From: Chromobacterium violaceum ATCC 12472
Lineage (GTDB): Bacteria > Pseudomonadota > Gammaproteobacteria > Burkholderiales > Chromobacteriaceae
NCBI RefSeq assembly: GCF_000007705.1
Contig: NC_005085.1
Coordinates: 1,240,001-1,304,000 of the forward strand
DNA length: 64,000 nt
Direction: 5' to 3'
The translations under genes and the position numbers were made by a program. Below, in pieces: positions 1-9,036 of this stretch. Under the pieces are notes generated by a model. It worked only from the letters and a program-made list of their open reading frames with translations, was not told the DNA's origin and ran no database searches. How positions within the stretch are numbered: position 1 is the first letter of the stretch; each line of letters starts with the position of its first letter.

Positions 1-1244
1 CGCTGCGCGTCCAGCCTCGGCGGCGGGGACGGCGCCGGGCGAGGATGGCGCCAGCCCGGCTGCAGGCCCAGCGCCGGCGCGCGCTCGTCGCAGGCGGCCA
101 CAGGATGGGGTTCGGCCAGGAAGCGCATCAGCGGCAGCCGCTGCCCGGCCGGAATGCGGCGGCTGGTCGGCGACAGCATCAGGTAGGTGCAGGCGGACTG
201 CAGCATGGTGGCGCCGCGCTGGCTGCCGTATTCCAGCCGCAGATGGAAATCCTGCTCCGCCGGGGAGGGAATGATCCACAGCTCGATGCTGTCCAGCAGC
301 GCCCGCTCGCGGTAATGCTGCTCGAACGCGGCCAGTTTCAGCCGCTGCGGGCTGTGCAGTTCGACGCGGAACGGTCCGCTGCCCACCGGCATGCGTTCGA
401 AATCCTGGCTGCGGCGCATGGGCACGATGGAGGCGTTGGCGGTGGCCAGCCGCTGCGGCCACAGGTGATCGGCTTCGGTGAGCCGGCAGCTGAACGATAG
501 CGCGTCGTGGACATCCACCCGCCGCAGATGGGCGTACAGCGCGTGATAGGGATTGTCCGGCTGCTTGAGCCTGAGCAGGCTGGCGGCGGCGGTTTCGGCA
601 TCCAGCGGTCCCCCGTCGTGAAAGCGCAGGCCGGGCCGCAGCCAGAAGCGCCAGTTTCTGCCTTCCGGATCCGCCTCCCAATGATGGGCCAGCGCTGGCC
701 GCAACACCTGGCCCAGCCTGTCGTGGCGGCACAGCCGGTCGAAGATCTGCCGCACCAGGTGGGACTCCAGCCGGGCGTTGACCCGCTGCGGGTCCAGCGT
801 CAGCGGCGCGTGCGGAATGGGAATGCGCAGGCTGCGGCCGCTGTCGCCGGCGCCCAGGTGCTGCGGCAGGCTGGCCAGCAGCCGTTGCTGCCGCGCCGGC
901 TCCAGCCGGGAGAACGCCTGCTCCAGCTGGCCGCGCGCCAGCATGCGCTGCAATTGCTGCCATTCCAGCTCGTCCGGACGCCGCAGCAGGCTGAGGGTGG
1001 AGCGATGGCCGCGGCCGCGGCCGGCCCGCCATTCCAGCCAACCCTGCTCGCGCATTCTGGCCAGTTGCAGCCGCGCGTTGCGCTCGCTGCACCGCCACAG
1101 CTCGGCCAATTGGGACAGGCCGGGCTGGGACGGCGCGTCGCCGTAAGCCAGATAGAGTTGCTCGTATTGCTGTTGCAGGCGCATTTGGGCTTCCGGGTGA
1201 ATGACGGCATAAAAGCGGAAGTATTTATTTGGACTTTCATCCAT
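1..1244 (-). CDS. SgrR-family transcriptional regulator (partial, C-terminus off the window)
   Basis: The reading frame starts at an ATG (1244-1242, MDESPNKY) and stays open for 414 codons to the left edge, so the C-terminus is missing. Residues about 15-115 look like the winged-helix SgrR N-terminal domain (SQPGLSQLAELW, RNARLQLARMREQGWLEW). From about residue 140 (LTLDPQRVNARLESHLVRQI) it continues as a family 5 solute-binding domain of the oligopeptide/DppA type. Family knowledge: SgrR-type proteins use the binding-protein domain as a ligand sensor for a DNA-binding domain. The gene is divergent from an MFS transporter 61 bp away, the usual arrangement for SgrR-type regulators controlling an adjacent exporter; that regulatory link is inferred. 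Confidence 0.85.
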   Translation of the reverse strand, partial: MDESPNKYFRFYAVIHPEAQMRLQQQYEQLYLAYGDAPSQPGLSQLAELWRCSERNARLQLARMREQGWLEWRAGRGRGHRSTLSLLRRPDELEWQQLQRMLARGQLEQAFSRLEPARQQRLLASLPQHLGAGDSGRSLRIPIPHAPLTLDPQRVNARLESHLVRQIFDRLCRHDRLGQVLRPALAHHWEADPEGRNWRFWLRPGLRFHDGGPLDAETAAASLLRLKQPDNPYHALYAHLRRVDVHDALSFSCRLTEADHLWPQRLATANASIVPMRRSQDFERMPVGSGPFRVELHSPQRLKLAAFEQHYRERALLDSIELWIIPSPAEQDFHLRLEYGSQRGATMLQSACTYLMLSPTSRRIPAGQRLPLMRFLAEPHPVAACDERAPALGLQPGWRHPRPAPSPPPRLDAQ

Positions 1245-1305
1245 TTTTACATTCCGCTTTATCGGCAATACTGCAGCGGTTCCCTTCGCTTTACAAGGTG
1301 TTGTC

Positions 1306-2523
1306 GTGGATCTGCGTTCTCCCGTGGTGCGGCGCGTGCTGCTGTCTTCTTTCCTGTTGTCCCTGTCGCGGGCGGTGATCTCGCCCTTGCTGGTCTTGGC
1401 GCTGGGCAAGCAATTGCAATTGTCGGTGCAGGCCACCGGCACCTTGCTGGCCCTGGTGCTGCTCGGCTCCGCGCTGTTCGGCCTGTATGGCGGCTACTGG
1501 CTGGACCGGCTGCCGCGCGGTCCGGCCCTGCGCGGCGCGGCGCTGCTGATGGCGGCGGGCAGCGTGCTGCTGCCTTACGGCCATGGCTACGCGACGGTGG
1601 TGACGGCGCTGGCGGCGGGCGAGCTGGCGATGGTGGTCTACAGCATCGCGGTGAAGGCGATACTCAGCGACGTGGTGGCCGAGAGGTGGCGCAGCAAGGC
1701 GTTCTCGATGCGATACACGCTGGCCAATGTGGCTTGGGCGCTGGGGCCGATGCTGTGCGCCGGCATGCTGTTCTGGCACGAGACGGCGCCTTATTGGCTG
1801 GGCGGCCTGCTGGCGCTGGCCGGCCTCGCGGCGCAGCCCAGGCTGCCGCAGCGGCGGCATGACCCGGCGGCGCTGCCCGACGGCTTCGCCGCCACGCTGC
1901 GCACGCTGGCTGGCGACCGGGTTCTGGTGTGGTTCACTGTCAGCAGCCTGCTGGCCTACGTGGTGTACGGCCGTTTTTCCGGCTACCTGCCGCTGTTCCT
2001 GCTGACGCGCATGGACGAGGCGGAGGCGATGCGCTGGATGTCGGCGCTGATCAGCTGCAACGCCGTGGTGGTGGTGCTGTTGCAATACCCGCTGGGCCGG
2101 CTGCTGAAGCCTAACCGGCTGATGCGGGCCATCGTCGGCGGTTTCCTGCTGATCGGTGCCGGCATGCTGTGGCTGGGCAATGTCGACAGCCTGCCGCTGA
2201 TGTGCGCGGCGATCGCCTTGTTCACCCTGGGCGAGATCGTGCTGGTGCCGGCCGAGTACCTGTACATCGACGCCATCGCGCCGGACGCGTTGAAGGGCAG
2301 CTATTACGGCGCGCAGAACCTGGCCTCGCTGGGCGGCGCGCTGGGGCCGGCGATGGTCGGCGCGCTGTTGTCCCGCGGCCCGTCCTGGGTGGTCTTCGCC
2401 GCGCTGGCGCTGCTGTGCGTGGCCGGCGCGGGACTGGCGCTGTACAGCGAGCGCCTGCGCCTGAGGGGATTGCGGCTGGCCAACCGCATCGATGCTTCCG
2501 CTTTGCCGGGTTCTTTGTCATGA
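1306..2523 (+). CDS. MFS transporter (12-TM exporter)
   Basis: A 405-residue, strongly hydrophobic protein with the major facilitator pattern: GGYWLDRLPRGP in the first cytoplasmic loop, a hydrophilic middle near residues 180-190 (RLPQRRHDP) and a second six-helix bundle. It starts at GTG 1306 with AAGG about 8 bases upstream; no in-frame ATG fits better. It resembles MdtH/SetA-like sugar or drug effluxers, but the substrate cannot be read from sequence. It is divergent from the SgrR-like gene, which probably regulates it, and is followed 58 bp later by an alpha/beta hydrolase on the same strand. Confidence 0.8.
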   Translation: MDLRSPVVRRVLLSSFLLSLSRAVISPLLVLALGKQLQLSVQATGTLLALVLLGSALFGLYGGYWLDRLPRGPALRGAALLMAAGSVLLPYGHGYATVVTALAAGELAMVVYSIAVKAILSDVVAERWRSKAFSMRYTLANVAWALGPMLCAGMLFWHETAPYWLGGLLALAGLAAQPRLPQRRHDPAALPDGFAATLRTLAGDRVLVWFTVSSLLAYVVYGRFSGYLPLFLLTRMDEAEAMRWMSALISCNAVVVVLLQYPLGRLLKPNRLMRAIVGGFLLIGAGMLWLGNVDSLPLMCAAIALFTLGEIVLVPAEYLYIDAIAPDALKGSYYGAQNLASLGGALGPAMVGALLSRGPSWVVFAALALLCVAGAGLALYSERLRLRGLRLANRIDASALPGSLS

Positions 2524-2581
2524 TCAAGCGTTTGCTTGAATTGCCGCGCAGACGGCGAGGGCACGACCCAGCGAGGAGAGC

Positions 2582-3499
2582 ATGGAGAAACTGCAGCAGG
2601 ATTTATGGGTGCCGGTGGGCGACGGCGAGCGGCTGTATCTGAAGCGGATCGGCCGCGCGGGCGGCGAGCCGGTGCTGATGGTCCACGGCGTGATGGCCAA
2701 TGGCCGCACCTTTTATACTGAGTCCGGCAAGGGCCTGGCCCACTACTTGGCCGACGCCGGCTACGACGTCTATGTCGCCGACCTGCGCGGCCGCGGCAGG
2801 AGCACGCCCAAGATAGGCCCGCACAGCCGTCACGGCCAGACCGAGACCATCTGCGAGGACCTGCCGGCCCTGCACGGCTTCGTCCGCAGGAAGAGCGGCG
2901 GCCAGCGCGTGCACTGGATCGCCCACTCCTGGGGCGGCGTGCACATGACCAGCTGCCTGGTCCGCTTCCCCGACATCGCCGCCCAGGTGGCGAGCGCGGT
3001 GTACTTCGGCTCCAAGCGCAGCGTGCGGGTGCGCAACCTGAACAAGCTGATCGAAGTGGACTTCATGTGGGGCGCCGCCGCGCGCTGGCTGATCAAGGCC
3101 TGCGGTTATCTGCCGGCGCGGCGGATCCGCCTGGGCGCCGACGACGAGAGCGACAAGAGCCACCTGCAGAGCAAGCTGTGGGCCCAGCCCAAACCCTGGG
3201 TGGACAGCGACGACGGCTTTGACTACTCGGCCGCGGCGCAAGCCGGCCATTTGCCGCCGATCTTGTATTTCGCCGCCGCCAACGATCCCTGCCGCGGCCA
3301 CCCGGAGGATGTGCGCCGTTTCCGCGACGAATCCGGCCCGCACCTGTCGCGCCTGCACCTGCTGGGGCGGCGAACCGGCCATCTGCACGACTATAACCAC
3401 GTGTCGCTGCTGACCCACCCCGACGCCCCGCGCGACCACTTCCCGCTGGCGCTGGATTGGCTGGCGGGGCGTTATGACGCGGTGGCGGAGAATTATTGA
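2582..3499 (+). CDS. alpha/beta hydrolase
   Basis: A 305-residue cytosolic hydrolase. The alpha/beta-hydrolase fold is shown by the oxyanion region LMVHGVMANGRTF (about residues 32-44), VADLRGRGRS (65-74), the nucleophile elbow AHSWGG with Ser116, an acid candidate in AAANDPCRGHPEDV and the late histidine in HDYNHVSLL. The ATG at 2582 is preceded by GAGGAGAGC, a good ribosome binding site. The same strand and 58-bp spacing suggest co-transcription with the MFS gene upstream. Substrate (ester, lactone or lipid) is unknown. Confidence 0.85.
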   Translation: MEKLQQDLWVPVGDGERLYLKRIGRAGGEPVLMVHGVMANGRTFYTESGKGLAHYLADAGYDVYVADLRGRGRSTPKIGPHSRHGQTETICEDLPALHGFVRRKSGGQRVHWIAHSWGGVHMTSCLVRFPDIAAQVASAVYFGSKRSVRVRNLNKLIEVDFMWGAAARWLIKACGYLPARRIRLGADDESDKSHLQSKLWAQPKPWVDSDDGFDYSAAAQAGHLPPILYFAAANDPCRGHPEDVRRFRDESGPHLSRLHLLGRRTGHLHDYNHVSLLTHPDAPRDHFPLALDWLAGRYDAVAENY

Positions 3500-4204
3500 G
3501 CCTGTCCGGCTTCGCGGGACGGGCGATGGGCATCTGGACCCCATGGCCCGTTCCGGCTCGCTTCCCGCATGCCAGAGATCCATGGGCGCTATGTGTCCGC
3601 AGGGGCGGCCTTATCCGCTTCCGCCAAAGCGCGGAATTCCTCATTAGGCGTCGTTCCGCCAAGCTGGTCAGTCATTGGCCGCGCTGCAGGGCTGATATTC
3701 TTTGCTCGTTTTAAAGCGCAATAAACGAAAAATTATCTTGGGCCGCGCCTTGCTAATATTGACCGTGATCAATCCCTGCTTTGATGGAGTATGTTTGGGC
3801 TTGCGGTTTTAAAGAGGTGGTGTGTGAAAATGCAGCAATATTGGCGGGTGTTGAATATTAATGTTAAAGAGCAGGTTTATTCAAATATGTGACATGATGA
3901 ATGGCTATGCTCAGTGATGGCGGCCTTTTACCCGATTCGAATTATTTTTTCCGGCCTGGTTTTATTGGCCAACCGTGTTGACAGCCCTGGACCGTGAGCC
4001 GATAGAATCCGGAATCTTGATTGCATTGCTTCCACTCGCTGCTTGAGCGGCCTTGATTGAATTTTCGGTTTCAGTCTAGGCTTTATCCGGCGCTTCGGTG
4101 GATTGAATACTGGTAATGCCATTGGCGCGGCGGCTGTTTATGGCGAAGTAATGTATGTGCGGCCATGCTGCGGATGAATTCGAACGGAACAGGTAATTAC
4201 CATC
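3500..4204. other. intergenic region without a supported gene
   Basis: About 700 bp between the hydrolase and the RidA-like gene. The first 200 bp are GC-rich and the rest (3700-4080) is AT-rich, unlike the flanks. A 72-codon frame at 3496-3714 has no family resemblance or ribosome binding site and is not called. The AT-rich part may hold the promoter of the downstream gene, but no clear -35/-10 pair stands out. Confidence 0.5.
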
Positions 4205-5476
4205 ATGACTAGCTTCAACGCGGTACTGGCAAGAAATTCGGAAAATGCGCCGTCTGGAATGGGACGATATTCCCAGACCGTAGCCTTTTCGCACTACAAC
4301 AATCTGTCGGCTCAATTGCCGGTGGATCCCGCGACCGGGCGCCTGGTGGCCGGCGGCGTGAAAGAGCAGGCCGAGCGTTGCTTCCAAAATATACAGGCAA
4401 TTGTAAAAAGCATCGGCCATGAGTTGAGCGATGTGGTGAGAATCACCATCTTCTTGCAGAATATCGCGGACATGCATGTGGTAAACGAGGTATACGCCAC
4501 CTTCTTCACTGATTATATGCCAACCTTGACCACGGTCGCGGTCGCCGCTTTGCCGATGGGCGCCTTGCTGCAGGTCGAGGCCCTGCTTTCCAACGGCGAG
4601 GGCACCATTCCCAATGCGCCGCAAGCCGGCGATCTGGTCAAAATCGCCAGCAATACCATGAATGCGCCGACCAGCCATTTATCCACGCAGTCGGTCGCTT
4701 TTTCCCACTACAACAATCTCTCGGCCCAGCTGCCGATTGATCCCAAATCAGGGAAATTGGTGGCGGGCGGCGCGCGAGAACAGGCCGCCCAATGCTTGCA
4801 GAACATCAAGGCTATTTTGGAAAGCATCGCCGTGCCGTTTGACGATATCGTCAAGATCAATGTTTTCCTGAAGAATTTGTCCGATATCGATTCCGTCGAT
4901 GCCGCTTACCGCGCTTTCTTTCCCGATTCGGCCATCGCCCGCGCGGTAGCTTATGTTCCGGCCCGCACCGTGGTGGAAGTGGCCGCGTTGCCCATGGATG
5001 CTCTGGTCCAAATCGAGGCGGTGGTATCCCACGGCGACGGCACGCCGCCGCAGGCGGTCGAAGACCGGCATGGCATCGTTATCTGGGCGAATAACACCGA
5101 CCGCGCTCCCCGCTGCGCGCTGGCGACGCAAACGGTGGCCTTCTCCCATTACAACCATCTTTCCGCCCAGCTGCCTTTGCATCCCGAGACCCAGGCCGTG
5201 GTGCCCGGCGGCGTGAAGGCGCAGGCCGAGCAGTGCCTGAAAAACATCAAGGCCATCGTGGAGAGCATAGGCCACACGCTGGACGATGTGGTCAAGGTCA
5301 ATATCTTCGTGAAAAATATCGAGGATATGGGCGCGGTGGACGAGGTTTACCTGGCCTTCTTCCCGGGCGGCATCCCGGCGCGCAGGACGGTGGGCGTGTC
5401 CGCCTTGCCTCATGGCGCCATGATTCAAATCGATGCAGTCGTGGCCAATGCCGAAGGCACGCCGCCAAAAGCGTAA
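4205..5476 (+). CDS. Three tandem RidA/YjgF domains in one polypeptide
   Basis: A 423-residue protein made of three RidA-like units: about residues 20-135, 158-280 and 303-420. Each begins with the near-identical segment AFSHYN(N/H)LSAQLP and ends with the RidA signature around ALPM/H..(V/I)Q(V/I)(E/D)A. RidA deaminates reactive enamine/imine intermediates; it is normally about 130 residues and works as a homotrimer with active sites between subunits. The catalytic arginine of the PAR motif is present in unit 2 (Arg254) and unit 3 (Arg393), but unit 1 has PTL (Leu108). The chain may therefore fold as a covalent pseudo-trimer with one altered site. ATG at 4205 has AGGTAA upstream. It is a single gene followed by a terminator. 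Confidence 0.85.
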   Translation: MTSFNAVLARNSENAPSGMGRYSQTVAFSHYNNLSAQLPVDPATGRLVAGGVKEQAERCFQNIQAIVKSIGHELSDVVRITIFLQNIADMHVVNEVYATFFTDYMPTLTTVAVAALPMGALLQVEALLSNGEGTIPNAPQAGDLVKIASNTMNAPTSHLSTQSVAFSHYNNLSAQLPIDPKSGKLVAGGAREQAAQCLQNIKAILESIAVPFDDIVKINVFLKNLSDIDSVDAAYRAFFPDSAIARAVAYVPARTVVEVAALPMDALVQIEAVVSHGDGTPPQAVEDRHGIVIWANNTDRAPRCALATQTVAFSHYNHLSAQLPLHPETQAVVPGGVKAQAEQCLKNIKAIVESIGHTLDDVVKVNIFVKNIEDMGAVDEVYLAFFPGGIPARRTVGVSALPHGAMIQIDAVVANAEGTPPKA

Positions 5477-5600
5477 ATGGCTTGGAGCGGCTCACAAAAC
5501 CCCTGATGCTGCGTTGCGCCGACTTGCCGTACTTGCTTGCGGCGGCGCGCCTGGCCTCAGTCGTAAAACTGAGTTTTGTTAGCCACGCTTAGCGTTTGGA

Positions 5601-5635
5601 AAAGAGAGCTGAATTGTCTTCGGCTCTCTTTTTTC
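5601..5635 (+). terminator. Rho-independent terminator of the triple RidA gene
   Basis: AAAGAGAGC (5601-5609) pairs with GCTCTCTTT (5623-5631), a 9-bp stem followed by T residues. It lies 125 bp after the RidA-like stop codon. Confidence 0.85.
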
Positions 5636-5881
5636 ATGGCTTCGCGCCGACACCGCATCGTCCCCAAGCGGCTGGTTTGGGCGCGGGGGGAGCTGGTTTC
5701 CTGCGGCGCAAGCGGCCATGGCCGGCGCTGGCCGAGATGGCGCTTGGGCTGCCGGCACGCGCATCCATGGCGCGAGGCAAGCGCGCCATGGTGGGGGGAA
5801 CGCAAGCCCGAGAAGTTTGACCGCGCGCATTCGCCTTGCCGGCTGGCTTATGGTAGAAAGCGTCAGTCCGTTCATTCCGCG

Positions 5882-6520
5882 ATGAAATTCATGACCCAGC
5901 TGCAATTCGATCTCGATACCGTTCTCGACACCCTGGCCGACACAGGCTGGATTGTGCTTCCCCGAGCGCTGCCGGCGGAGCTGACCGCGAATCTGCGCGA
6001 GGCCTGCCTGCAGGTATGGGACGAGGGGCGCTTCCATGAGGCCGCCACCGGCCGCGCCGGGGGGCAGGCGCGCCGCGCCGAGATCCGCTCCGATTCGGTG
6101 CTGTGGCTGGACCAGGTGGCGGAGCTGCCGGCGGTGCGGGCCTATAACGCCGCGATGGACGAGATCATGCAGGCTGTGAACCGCGGCCTGTACCTGGGCC
6201 TGGTCGAGCTGGAGTCCCACTTCGCCGTCTACCCGGAAGGCGCTTTCTACAAGAAGCACCTGGACCGTTTCCAGGACGATGACGCGCGAACCTTGACCAC
6301 GGTGTTCTACCTCAACGAAAACTGGCCGGCCGAGGCCGGCGGCCAGATCCGCCTGTATTTGGACGACGCGTGCGAGCGGTTCGTCGACGTGGAGCCCGAA
6401 GCCGGCACGCTGGTGTTGTTCCTGGCCGACCGCTTCTGGCACGAGGTATTGCCGGCCAAGCGGCAGCGCTTGTCCGTCACGGGCTGGTATCGCCGCCAGG
6501 GCGGCAGTTTGCCGTGGTGA
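5882..6520 (+). CDS. 2OG-Fe(II) dioxygenase, prolyl 4-hydroxylase-like
   Basis: A 212-residue protein from ATG 5882 (an alternative ATG is at 5891). The double-stranded beta-helix iron site is visible: His126-x-Asp128 in KKHLDRF, distal His187 in FWHEV, and the 2-oxoglutarate-binding arginine in RQRLSVTGW. Size and motif spacing match the bacterial SM-20/PPHD group; the Pseudomonas member hydroxylates elongation factor Tu, so a role in protein prolyl hydroxylation is possible but inferred. It has its own transcription unit, convergent with the eut operon. Confidence 0.8.
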   Translation: MKFMTQLQFDLDTVLDTLADTGWIVLPRALPAELTANLREACLQVWDEGRFHEAATGRAGGQARRAEIRSDSVLWLDQVAELPAVRAYNAAMDEIMQAVNRGLYLGLVELESHFAVYPEGAFYKKHLDRFQDDDARTLTTVFYLNENWPAEAGGQIRLYLDDACERFVDVEPEAGTLVLFLADRFWHEVLPAKRQRLSVTGWYRRQGGSLPW

Positions 6521-6597
6521 GTGTGTTCACGGTTCTTATCATTTGAATCCGCTGCGCGGATGATGGGTTTTCATAGCCGGGGCTGCCCGGCGAGCAG

Positions 6598-6631
6598 GGA
6601 GGGGATATTTGCGTGGCCAAATATCCCCTCC
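6598..6631. repeat. 13-bp perfect inverted repeat between convergent genes
   Basis: GGAGGGGATATTT (6598-6610) and AAATATCCCCTCC (6619-6631) form a 13-bp hairpin with an 8-base loop. No T-run follows on either strand, so it is not a standard intrinsic terminator. The surrounding 6521-6856 stretch (336 bp) contains no supported gene. Confidence 0.7.
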
Positions 6632-6856
6632 ACCCCTAAAGGCCACCCTACAAGCCTGGCCTTCGGCTCCCCGCCGGATCCCGCCAGGCCCGAGGCGCGG
6701 CTGAACTCTCTGCGTGCGAATCTTCCAGATTCGCTCAGCGATGCGCGCTAACGTCGCGGGGCTCAAACAAGCAGCCGCTTAAAACCTCGGGCCTGCCACC
6801 CGGCGGCAGGCTTGAAGGGAGTTGGGGCGCGCTGGATACGTGGTTGACTTCTTTTG

Positions 6857-7657
6857 CTAGTTTCTGACCAAGCTGGCCTGCCTCGCGGCCAGCGCCGCCC
6901 AGCGCGGATCGGCGGCGCTGCCATCCTTTAGCGCCACCCCGGTGGGCTGGCGCAAGGCGGCGTCTATCAGCCAGGCCAGCTTGAACGCGGCCAGCGGGTA
7001 GGGCAGGCCGTCCGGCCGCACATTGGAAATGCAGTTGCGCTCGGCGTCGCTGCGGCCGGCGCGCGGCGCGGCGGTCAGGTACAGGCCCAGGCTGTCCGGC
7101 GAGCTCAAACCCGGCCGCTCGCCTATCAGCATCGCCGTCATTCTCGCCCCCATGATTTCCCCGGCCTCGTCGCCCAGCGCCACCCGCGCCTCGCGCGCGA
7201 TCAGCAGCGGGCCGACGCGCAAGCCCATCTCCCGCACCCGCGGCAGCAGCTCGCGCAGCAGCGGGACCGCGTGCTGGGCGGGCGCGCGCGAAGACAGGCC
7301 GTCGGCGATGAGGATCAGCAGATCGCAGCCCTTGTCCGTTTCGGCTAAGAGCCGCGCGCGGCTGGCGTCGTCCAGCCTGCGGCCGAGGTCCGGCCGTTGC
7401 AGGTATTCGGCGCGGCTGCTTGCCGCGCTGCGGATGTCGATGACGCGATGGCCGTTGGCCGCCAGTTCTCCAGCCAGCGCGGCGGCGTCCAGCGGCGTGT
7501 GCACCGCGTCGCGCGCCTGGGCGTGGGCCAGCGCGAAGCGCAGCGTCTCGCGGCAGGGCAGGCTGCTGCCGGCGCGGCCCAGCGCGATGCGAGCCGCGGT
7601 GAGGCGGGACAGCTCGCCCCAGCCGTCTTCGGTGACGGGATTTTGCTTTTCTTTCAC
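6857..7657 (-). CDS. eutC: ethanolamine ammonia-lyase small subunit
   Basis: A 266-residue EutC, the light chain of the adenosylcobalamin-dependent lyase that splits ethanolamine into acetaldehyde and ammonia. Recognised by LTAARIALGRAGSSLP near the N-terminus, LLILIADGLSSRA, GPLLIAREARVALGDE, MLIGERPGLSSPDSLG and the C-terminal AERNCISNVRPDGLPY. The start is a GTG at 7657 that overlaps the eutB stop by 4 bp (GTGA), so the two subunits are translationally coupled. It is the last gene of the permease-eutB-eutC unit. Confidence 0.95.
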   Translation of the reverse strand: MKEKQNPVTEDGWGELSRLTAARIALGRAGSSLPCRETLRFALAHAQARDAVHTPLDAAALAGELAANGHRVIDIRSAASSRAEYLQRPDLGRRLDDASRARLLAETDKGCDLLILIADGLSSRAPAQHAVPLLRELLPRVREMGLRVGPLLIAREARVALGDEAGEIMGARMTAMLIGERPGLSSPDSLGLYLTAAPRAGRSDAERNCISNVRPDGLPYPLAAFKLAWLIDAALRQPTGVALKDGSAADPRWAALAARQASLVRN

Positions 7658-9036
7658 GCCACGCCCTCCATCATCGCCAGCAGCCGTTGCCGCCTGTCCT
7701 GCGGCAGCAGCCTGCCGCCGCGGGTGATCTCCATCGTTTCCAGCCAGTCTTCGAACTCCGGCGCGCGCTTGAGTCCCAGCACATTGCGCAGGTAGAGCGC
7801 GTCGTGGAAGGAGGTGCTCTGATAGCCCAGCATGATGTCGTCGGCGCCGGGCACGCCGATGATGAAATGCACGCCGGCCGCGCCCAGCAGCGTCAACAGC
7901 GCGTCCATATCGTCCTGGTCGGCTTCGGCGTGGTTGGTGTAGCAGATGTCGCAGCCCATCGGCAGGCCCAGCAGCTTGCCGCAGAAATGGTCTTCCAGTC
8001 CGGCGCGGATGATCTGCTTGCCGTTGTACAGGTATTCCGGGCCGATGAAGCCGACCACGGTGTTGACCAGCAAGGGCGAGTAGCGCCGCGCCACCGCGTA
8101 GGCGCGCGCCTCGCAGGTCTGTTGGTCCACGCCCCAGTGGGCGTTGGCCGACAGCGCGCTGCCCTGGCCGGTTTCGAAATACATCACATTGTCGCCCACC
8201 GTGCCGCGCTTCAGCTCCCGCGCCGCCTGATGCGCCTCGTCCAGCACGGCGAGGCTGACGCCGAAGCCGGCGTTGGCCTTCTGAGTGCCGGCGATGGACT
8301 GGAACACCAGATCCACCGGCGCGCCCCGGCGCATCAGGTCCAGCGTGCTGGTGACGTGGGTGAGCACGCAGCTCTGGGTAGGGATGGCGTAGCGCTGGCG
8401 CACCTCGTCCAGCAGCGTCAGCAAGCTCCGGATGTCGTCCGGGCTGTCGCCGGCCGGGTTGATGCCGATCACCGCGTCGCCGGCGCCGTACAGCAGGCCG
8501 TCCAGCGTCGCGGCGGCGATGGCGCGCGCGTCGTCGGCCGGATGATTGGGCTGCAGCCGCACGCCCATGCGGCCGGGCAGTCCCTGGGTGTTGCGGAAGG
8601 CGGTGACGACGCGGCATTTCCTCGCCGCCAGCACCAGGTCCTGGTTGCGCATCAGCTTGGACACCGCCGCCGCCATTTCCGGCGTGAGGCCGGGCGCCAG
8701 CGCCGCCAGCGTTTCCGCGGTGGCGGCGTCGGACAGCAGCCAGTCGCGCAGGCCGCCGACGGTCAGGTGCGATACGGCGGCGAAGGCGGCCTGGTCATGG
8801 CTGTCCAGGATCAGCCGGGTGACCTCGTCCTCCTCGTACGGAATCACCGCCTGGTTGAGAAAGACCTTCAGCGGCAAGTCGGCCAGGCACATCTGCGCCG
8901 CCACCCGCTCTTCGGCGCTGGCGGCGGCGACGCCGGCCAGCTGGTCGCCGGAGCGCAGGGGACTGGCGCGCGCCAGCAGCGTTTTCAAGTCGGCGAAGCG
9001 GTAGGTTCGCGGGCCTATGGCGATGGCGTGGCTCAT
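7654..9036 (-). CDS. eutB: ethanolamine ammonia-lyase large subunit
   Basis: A 460-residue EutB, close to the usual length of about 453-465. Diagnostic segments include LPLKVFLNQAVIPYEEDEVTR, CRVVTAFRNTQGLPGRMGVR, GDAVIGINPAGDSP, VFQSIAGTQKAN, MYFETGQGSALSA and LPMGCDICYTNHAEADQ, which form the TIM barrel that binds substrate and coenzyme B12. ATG 9036-9034 overlaps the stop of the upstream permease (ATGA). No eutA reactivase gene or microcompartment genes are next to it, so this is the short, non-carboxysomal type of ethanolamine operon. Confidence 0.96.
   Translation of the reverse strand: MSHAIAIGPRTYRFADLKTLLARASPLRSGDQLAGVAAASAEERVAAQMCLADLPLKVFLNQAVIPYEEDEVTRLILDSHDQAAFAAVSHLTVGGLRDWLLSDAATAETLAALAPGLTPEMAAAVSKLMRNQDLVLAARKCRVVTAFRNTQGLPGRMGVRLQPNHPADDARAIAAATLDGLLYGAGDAVIGINPAGDSPDDIRSLLTLLDEVRQRYAIPTQSCVLTHVTSTLDLMRRGAPVDLVFQSIAGTQKANAGFGVSLAVLDEAHQAARELKRGTVGDNVMYFETGQGSALSANAHWGVDQQTCEARAYAVARRYSPLLVNTVVGFIGPEYLYNGKQIIRAGLEDHFCGKLLGLPMGCDICYTNHAEADQDDMDALLTLLGAAGVHFIIGVPGADDIMLGYQSTSFHDALYLRNVLGLKRAPEFEDWLETMEITRGGRLLPQDRRQRLLAMMEGVA

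Noticed and set aside
3496-3714. 72-codon plus-strand frame after the hydrolase
   Set aside because: Starts inside the preceding stop region; composition is that of non-coding GC-rich DNA.
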